Notes under the pieces: generated by a model | Seen by the model: the letters and a program-made list of their open reading frames with translations, nothing else | Told to the model about the DNA's origin: nothing | Database searches by the model: none | NCBI GenBank assembly: GCA_963682025.1 | Contig: OY821519.1 | Location: forward strand, 68,765,525-68,829,524 | Source: Cordilura impudica | Taxonomy: Eukaryota > Arthropoda > Insecta > Diptera > Scathophagidae | Length of the DNA stretch: 64,000 nt | Direction: 5' to 3' | Position numbers and translations under genes: made by a program | Part shown: positions 57,293 through 64,000 of the stretch, piece by piece | How positions within the stretch are numbered: the first letter of the stretch is position 1 | How the letters are laid out: each line of letters begins with the position of its first letter

Positions 57293-57813
57293 TTTAACTG
57301 AATATATTGGCATGAATATATATATAACATGGTGTTTCCTTAAAAATGTTTTTTTTCTGCCACGTCATCATTTATAAAAATTTGAGCTAATTTTAGAAAA
57401 AATTATCAAATAATCTTATTTTCCTTGTAGCTCATCTTGTTTTAGGAGAAAAACTCACCACAGTCTTACCATATCACAATTATATGTAAATGACCACAAT
57501 CACCTTTTCTTCTTTACGGCTATGACTATCAAATTTTAGTTTTTGACTTTTTCAGCTGCTGGTTATCCATCGTATTTATTCTATCGTATTCATCGGGAAT
57601 ACATTTTTCATTTATCAGCAATTAAACCGTTTTATTGAACTTAAAAACACTAAAATCTTCTTTCAATTCTGGTTCTGATGGAATACCTAGTTGCCTTCTC
57701 AAAAATTGTGCTGCATATTTGTGCGGTCCACTTACTGCAATCTTCAATAAATCTATTAAATTAAGTTATTTACCACTCGAATGAAAAAAATGTTTTACAA
57801 TTCCTTTGTTTAA
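57293..57813. other. Non-coding stretch, nothing recognised
   Basis: No ORF above 60 codons, no terminal repeats and no match to other families in the window. Confidence 0.35.
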
Positions 57814-57946
57814 CCCTTTCACGACCAATGGGACATATATTTCCCATTTTTATTTTTTCTTATATTTTCCACATTTTCCAACCGATTTTTTTAAAGCTGA
57901 CTTGAGTCGACAGAGAATAGTTTTAGCTTTCAGACCATGCCAAAAA
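57814..57946 (-). mobile_element. Fragment of the TTAA-flanked MITE
   Basis: After TTAA (57810-57813) it reads CCCTTTCACGAC, then 'caatgggacatatatttccc' and 'gctgacttgagtcgacagag'. This is the reverse complement of the right end of the 45357-46218 element. It is cut at about 57946, where a mini-me-like repeat begins. Confidence 0.75.
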
Positions 57947-57949
57947 AAA

Positions 57950-58722
57950 CAAGTAAGAAAATTAAAGTCGGTATAGACCGACTATATGATACCCTATACC
58001 ATAAGTTTAGAGACCCTATCTCTTAGGCCCAACTAACTGGACATAGAAAATAAGCAAAAACCAAATTTGAGTGGGATTTTTATTAATTTTTTTGGCTGCA
58101 GATGTGAAAAAGTTCATATCGGATGCTATACCTGTATAGGGACTTGGTCCAAAAATGGACCGATCCTGATCATGTTTGGTAAAGTCTCTTGTATTTTGCA
58201 AAAATATGTACAAACAAAATTTGAGAAGAATCAGTGCAATATTTTTGTTTTTTAATAGATTTAAGTGAAGATCAGAAAGCAGCTCGTATGGGGTCAAAGG
58301 TATTATTTTTGGACTGCTCATTAATGGATGTAATAAACACATACAAACCCAATTTGACTAAGATCTATACGACAATTTGGATCTTATGTCGATTTTATAG
58401 GGATCGTTTGTATGGGGGCTAGGTCTGAACATGGACCGATTCTCACCAATTTCAATAGCGTTAATTCCATGGCCGATGAAAGCTTATATACCAAATTTCA
58501 TCGAAATATATTCATATTTACGACCTGCAGTTTGATTACAAGGTTTACATGGACACACAGACGGACGGACGGACGGACGGACATAGTTAAATCGATTCAA
58601 AAAGTGATTCTGATTCGATCGATATAATAAAAGATGGGTCTATGTCAAATATTTTTGGTTGTTACAAACAGCAGCCCAAAGTCATTATACCCAAACCACA
58701 TAGTGGTATAGTGTATAAAAAC
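57950..58722 (+). repeat. Full-length mini-me-like repeat
   Basis: 'aagtaagaaaattaaagtcg' to 'accacatagtggtatagtgt' and 'ataaaaa', with (GGAC)n at 58562-58583. Confidence 0.85.
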
Positions 58723-58922
58723 AAACTCATTTTTACCAAATATGGTCAGGATCGGTCCATTTTTCAACCTAGTCCCCATACAAATATAGCATCCGATATG
58801 AACTTTTTCATATCTGCAGCCAAAAAATTAATAACAATGTTTATATTCAAATAGTTGGACCTAAAAGATAGGTATAGGGTAACGTATAGTCGGTCTAGAC
58901 CGACTATAATTTTCTTACTTGT
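58723..58922 (-). repeat. Partial mini-me-like repeat in reverse orientation, abutting the previous copy
   Basis: It picks up in mid-consensus ('tttaccaaatatggtcagga') and ends at the family terminus ('gactataattttcttacttg'). It forms a head-to-head pair with the full copy to its left. Confidence 0.8.
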
Positions 58923-59208
58923 TTTTTATTTATTTTTATTTCGTTAAGTGCCTTGTTTTCCTTTCTATTAGAAACAAAACACGTTTTGACTTGAGCTATA
59001 TTTTTTTATTTTTTTGCAACATCTATGTAAAAACACTATTTTTAGAGTAGAGTAGAAAAGCTGTAAGTTCTCTAAGTACTGCATAGAACACCAATTGAAT
59101 TCATTATTTAGCGCAGCCGGCATTATATTAAACAGTTAGTTACAAGATTCCGGCTCAAATACATAAGAAACAAATAGATAAAGAGAGTTAATTAAAAGCA
59201 TGAAGAAA
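58923..59208. other. Short non-coding spacer between repeats
   Basis: Nothing recognised. Confidence 0.3.
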
Positions 59209-59976
59209 CAAGTAAGAAAATTATAGTCGGTCTAGACCCTATACCCTATACCATGCGTTTAGAGACCCTACCTCTCAGGCCCAACTAACTGGATATAGAA
59301 AATAAGCATGAACCAAATTTGAGCGGGATTTTTATTAATTTTTTCGGCTGCAGATATGAAAAAGTTCATATCGGATGCTATATCTATATCAGGACCGATC
59401 CTGACCATGTTTGGTAAAGCCTCTTGCATTTTGCAAAAATATATACAAACAAAATTTGAAAAGAATCAGTGCAATATTTTTGTTTTTTGATAGATTTAAG
59501 TGAAGATCGGGAAGCAGCTCTATATGGGGCTTATGACTAAGAGTTGGCCAATAGGGATCATTTTTGGACTACTGATTAATGGATGTAATAAACACATACA
59601 AACCCAATCTGACTAAGATTTGTATGATAATTTGGATCTTATGGCAATATATGTTGATTTCGTAGGGGTCATTTGTATAGGGGCTAGGTCAGAACATGGA
59701 CCGATTCTCATCAATTTCAATAGCATTCATTCCATGACCGATAAAAGGCCAAATACCAAATTTCATCAAAATATATTCATATGTGCGACCTGCAGTTTGA
59801 TTACAAGCTTTACATGGACACACAGACGGACGGACGGACGGACGGACATCGTTAAGTCGAATCAAATAGTGATTCTGATTCGATCGGTATAATTAAAGGT
59901 CAAATATTTTTGGTAGTTACAAACAGCAGCACAAAGTCATTATACCCAAACCACATAGTGGTATAGGGTATAAAAA
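59209..59976 (+). repeat. Full-length mini-me-like repeat
   Basis: 'aacaagtaagaaaattatag' to 'accacatagtggtatagggt' and 'ataaaaa'; (GGAC)n at 59823-59848. With the copies at 33593, 56497 and 57950 it defines a consensus near 770 bp. Confidence 0.85.
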
Positions 59977-60410
59977 CTGGCATAAAATCAAGTGGTGATA
60001 ACTTTCTTCATCTATTCCTAGCAATTTGTCTTATCGGACTTCTCAAAATGGTCGTTATTCTTTGTTATAAAAGAGAAAAATTCTAAGGATTTTAACCCTC
60101 TAACCGATTTTTTTCAATAACGTTTTAAAATCGGCCATAATTTCAGTTTTTAGTAATTAAAGCATTCTGAGAAATAATCTCAACTCAGTTTCAATTTACC
60201 TGTGAAAATATGTGCGCCAAACGCAAAAGTACTTACACCGTCTGTAGACGGTCAAAACGGTTTAAAGTAAAAAAATTGGGATATAAATTTTGCATGTTTA
60301 TTTCTTCTTCAATTAAAGTAAAAATTCTTTTGACAATGGTTAACGAAAAAATACAAATAAATGTTATTCAACGAAGTAAATATAAAGCTAGAAAAAGACT
60401 TTTATAATTT

Positions 60411-62974
60411 AATTTATTGTGTGTGAAAATCCAAAAAACAGTTTTTATTTGACGTCAAACACAAATTGATCTGGCATTTCATGCAATATATTTGAGTGTC
60501 TGATTTTTTCCAATGTTTGGATCTCTTTTTTCCACTATTGTTAAATTTGACATCGGCTGATGGTGTCATACACTTTTTCCCTGTACTTTTTGATGGTTGG
60601 CAGGGAGTTGTTGATGGCCTTCCCACTTTGTTTGTTAGCGAAAAAGTGCAAAGCTCATGTGCAATTTGCTCACGGAAGTCTGGCAATTTAATCTTGCTTC
60701 TTGGATTAATGCGATGGTAAAGGATATATGCATTCGTTTTCGATCGTAACGTGGTGCTTTGTTTTGATGTATTGGAGGGCTATTTTTCAAAAATGACATG
60801 GCCCCAACGTATGTCGATACAAGTCGAACTCCTCGGTTGTCCTTCTATAATACAGTTGATATGTCTACACCATATGCTGTGCCAACAAACTCAACGGTAT
60901 ATCCCCTGACAGTCTTTTTAAACTCTTCGCGTCTTTCGTTTGGCAACTTAGAATTCGAAATTCTATTAGAACGAATAGTGAGCAGACTATAAATTCCCTT
61001 TGCACGCAGATAAATCTGTGGTTTTCTAGAATAACCGTATGTCATAAAATCAAAATGTTCTGGGGAGCCAAAAACCGTTATATTTGTAATTATGGGCTCG
61101 ATATAAAGTTTTTAGAGCTTTAGATATGGCCAATAAATACTTTATATAAAATGTTGAGTCAAAAATCTTCAGAGGAATAGATCCTAGAGAAGGACGAAAA
61201 AACAATATGTAAATAACACTTAAAGTGTGTGCAGATAATACAACTTATGTCGACAAACGTCCTTTTTTTTTTTAAAGAAAACTACCAATGCAACCACCCA
61301 TGTAGACATAAGTTGTTGTCGCTTGAAAAATGGATTTTTGTTGTTCGTCAACAAAAAGTTAACGGGACTTAGGATGAGAATATAACAACGTATCAAGAAT
61401 AATAGTGACAAAAAATAACAGAAATAAACACATAAATTTTTATAAGTGGTTATAAACTAAAAAATAATCCAAAATTATTTTGCATTTTTTTGATTAATAA
61501 CAACGTATGTAGCTATGTGTCGTTTTCTGAGAAAATAATTTGTCAGCGATCAAACGTACGTTGACATACGTCGATAGTGCTGCAAATTAATTTAATAAAC
61601 ATTTCAGTTACGTCGTTATTTAAAGAAAAAACTCAGAAATGGTCAATATTTAAAAAAAAAAAAAAATTTAACACATGTAAAGAGCGTTAAAAATTAATAT
61701 ATTTGGCATCGTTAACTCAAAACTGACAAAAATGACCATACGCGGTTATTCCAGAAAACCACAGAAATTAGAAGAGGTAGTGAGGTATAAAAATTGTCAA
61801 AATAGACAATATGGTTTTGAAATTCAGGAACTGATTGGGTGAGACGCACAACCACGTTTGCTGTGGGACCAAGGTCTTTTAGTCCTGGCAAGTGAGTATT
61901 GTCGCCAGCTCCGATAAAAATTTCAAATCTATACGAATATCCGAAGGTATCGCACAAAAAAAAAAACATTTTTATACCCCATTTATGAGGCTTATTCGGC
62001 ATATACTGTCGTAGATGATGCTTCGTGCTGTTTTCGGCACAGAATCAAATCTTTGGTTGAAAAGTTCAGAGATACTCCTGATACGATATAATGGGTCATA
62101 ACCTTCTACACCTCTCATTATACGTCATCGGCAAGAGATAAATATCGTTTTATGTTTTCAAATTGCCTGCAAGACATCGTGCTTCGTATTGGTTGAAATG
62201 CATACTTGCTGCAATAATTTTCCATGTTTGGGTATCGATATAGCGACATATACAGATGAAATCCTATAAACTTGTGAACATTTGCCTCTGAAACTGAGAG
62301 CAGAGTATGATATTATCTTGATTCACACCACGGTTTGCTTCCGAAACAACGGCGTTTCTTTAATTCTTAATAGCTTGTGGCAAAGAACTTTTGCCTCGAA
62401 ATGCAACCTCATTGACATGAAGCTGTAAATGGCTTTTTCCCACACAATTTGCTAAAATTCTTTTGATTTTATATCAATTTCGGTCAAATTTTTGCGATTG
62501 AAGGCGTCCGTATATGGAATTGATGTAGGGCCATCAGTTTCAATTTCTGGTAGTGGAGATCGAGGTCGCTTGGATGGTTTGAAAGACGCTGCTGCCGATG
62601 TGGTAGGAACTGGTGCTTATAGTAATAAAAATTTGAATTCAACACATAACAGTTGAACAATTTACCAAAATGTTTCCTTGTTCTATAGAGCTGTCATTCA
62701 AACAAAAATTTATATCATTCAACAGTCCGGAGCTTTATCACAATGTTCCATTTCATCCAAGCACTCAAGTCTCTCTACATTCCATGCAATCTTCGGGTTG
62801 AAAGCCCGGGTCAGAAAAATCATCGTCACTATCAAAATCATCACCGCTTAGTTCAACATCAAGAGACAACATAAATGCCGTTATTTCTTTATCAGACATC
62901 ATGCAAAGCTTAGTTTTTCGATAGTTTCCTTCTGGAGATTTCATTTTATGAAATGTTGACCCTTCGTTATCCAT
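60411..62974 (-). pseudogene. piggyBac transposase (copy 3), broken and interrupted
   Basis: Start MDNEGSTFHKMKSPEGN at 62974, followed by an acidic N-terminus (SGDDFDSDDDFSDPGF) and a stop at 62765. From 62002 the catalytic part is readable: MPNKPHKWGIKMFFF, CDTFGYSYRFEIFIG, TANVVVRLTQSVPEF and VYFDNFYTSLPLL with the second Asp. After the MITE come LRAKGIYSLLTIRSNR and VEFVGTAYGVDISTVL, and finally the C-terminal finger YCMKCQINLCLTSNKNCFLDFH ending near 60411. The first-Asp block and the region 62000-62760 are too decayed to read. Inactive. Confidence 0.75.
61210..61600. mobile_element. MITE-like insertion sharing both edges with 11211-11400
   Basis: The left edge 'acttaaagtgtgtgcagata' and the right part 'aataacaacgtatgtagcta', plus 'tacgttgacatacgtcgata' at the far right, frame a non-coding insert that separates the transposase blocks NFYTSLPLL and IYSLLTIRSNR. 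'aacttatgtcgac' and 'gtagacataagttg' form an internal inverted pair. Confidence 0.55.
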
Positions 62975-63102
62975 TGCTTAAAAACGCAGTTAAAAATGCC
63001 GATATATCAATCAAAGAGCTTTGAAACGTCTCCTAATACGGTACGCACACGAATATATCAAAGTTGGGCGTTAACCGTTATGACCGTCTACAAACGGGTT
63101 AA

Positions 63103-63844
63103 AGAAAATATCATCGTAATTTTGCTTGTACGTTTACAGTCTTAGGGTAGGTACATCGATGTATATCGAAAATACGAACGGAAAAGTCGAACATAAAATT
63201 TATTTTTTTTACTCGGATCTTACATTTGGCCAGCCAAATGTAAAAACCTCTTAGCTTCAATATTTCCGTAGAAAGTGGCCAATTATATTCTCAAAATTTT
63301 AGGTGAAATTTATTTGAAAAGAACATGTCATATTTATAATATCTTTCATTATATTTATATTCATTAATATTGTGTATTTATAAGGTGGAACTCCAATTAA
63401 AAAAAATTAAAAATTAACGAATGTGCTTCGTAGAGCATGAAATCACATGTATTTTTAGTGTTACACTAAATATTTTTTTTAAGGTTAAGAAGATAATAAT
63501 GTATATGTGTAAATGTTTGAAAAGTTTTTATGAAATTTAATTTTCATTTAATTAATCATAATTTTAATTTGTTAATTAAAACTCATTTTGGAGGCAATTA
63601 AAACGAATGATATAAATTTTTAGTACATAAGCATGATTATCACCTTTATATGTACAACGTATATATTTTGGTATTTTATATACACAAACACAAAGTACCT
63701 TTAAAGAAATAAATAGAAAGTTTCTTTGAATAAGTGCTTATCTGGTTTACTTTTTTTTTCTTAAACAATTTACAAAACAATAAAACAAATATTGCGGCTG
63801 CAATACAAAAATATACTTCCTATTTGCCCAAAAAAAAAAAAAAA
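63103..63844. other. Non-coding stretch, nothing recognised
   Basis: AT-rich spacer with no ORF and no repeat of the window's families. Confidence 0.35.
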
Positions 63845-64000
63845 ACAAGTTAGAAAATTATAGTCGGACTTGACGTCCTATATGATACCCTATACAATGC
63901 GCTTCTTGAGAGGGTCTTGAATCCAACTATTCTGAGCCAATAACAACAATATATTTGTGGTTTGATAGATTTAAGTGAAGGTCGTGAATCAGCTTTGTTC
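63845..64000 (+). repeat. Mini-me-like repeat cut by the window end
   Basis: 'aacaagttagaaaattatag' followed by 'cctatatgataccctataca' is the family's left terminus. About 155 bp are in view, with a deletion after 'gagggtcttgaatccaac'. Confidence 0.75.

Larger units (their letters stand above)
60096..63098 (-). mobile_element. piggyBac-like element, copy 3
   Basis: TTAA at 60092-60095 and 63099-63102. The right end (complement) starts CCCGTTTGTAGACGGTC; the left starts CCCTCTAACCG. A palindromic CCGTCTGTAGACGG lies inside the left end (60239-60252), with a related motif on the right. It encodes a broken transposase on the minus strand and is interrupted by a MITE at about 61210-61600. Confidence 0.7.

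Noticed and set aside
57990..58010. Palindromic repeat termini considered as tRNA- or SINE-type promoters
   Set aside because: No A and B boxes and no tRNA-like fold; the palindromes sit at element ends in every copy.

Overview
The window looks like a gene-poor, transposon-rich, AT-rich stretch of a higher fly (Diptera: Brachycera; a calyptrate such as a blowfly fits). The reasons are one host gene resembling Drosophila Cad87A / vertebrate CDH23, rosa-type and other mariners, repeats carrying (GTCY)n tracts like the dipteran mini-me elements, fly-type LINEs and non-autonomous Helitrons. The species is inferred from these families only.

Host gene. The only host gene I can support lies on the minus strand between about 43.6 and 22.5 kb. 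It is a long, multi-EC cadherin. Five exons join in frame with GT-AG borders: 43269-43633, 28887-30646, 24235-25849, 23743-24045 and 22546-23678. Together they encode about 1,725 residues: the end of EC1, EC2 to EC14, a membrane-adjacent domain and one transmembrane helix. The first exon(s), with the signal peptide and the start of EC1, and the cytoplasmic tail are not identified. The apparent stop after the transmembrane helix overlaps a consensus splice donor, so it is probably intronic.

0-22 kb (3' of the cadherin exons): LINE debris; mini-me-like fragments; non-autonomous Helitrons; a mariner relic; a Tc1-like element split by a LINE, which is itself split by a DD41D (rosa-type) mariner and a MITE; a 5.36-kb Mutator-like element with a 9-bp target duplication, a FLYWCH/MULE transposase and a RING-like tail; then about 3.4 kb of degenerate TACTTTTTTAAGAAAA-type satellite holding a 486-bp tandem and inverted duplication.

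Introns of the cadherin. The 3.0-kb intron is almost entirely one 2.72-kb DNA transposon with terminal inverted repeats of about 550 bp. The 12.6-kb intron holds a Harbinger-like relic, a decayed piggyBac, and a second piggyBac-like element of 9.5 kb. This second element has swollen by two mini-me insertions and two A-rich satellites, the second being about 3.9 kb of the heptamer AAAAATT.

43.6-64 kb (5' of the known exons): a fragmented satellite of about 145 bp, a TTAA-bounded piggyBac-type MITE, a LINE split by another rosa-type mariner, a third mariner holding a mini-me-like repeat that holds a second inverted copy of itself, more Helitrons and mini-me copies, and a third piggyBac relic on the minus strand.

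How it fits together. Reading frames of host and mobile genes fix many insertion borders to the base. The picture is serial nesting (TE in TE in TE), with the cadherin exons preserved intact between the insertions. No bacterial features, CRISPR arrays, rRNA or tRNA genes were seen.
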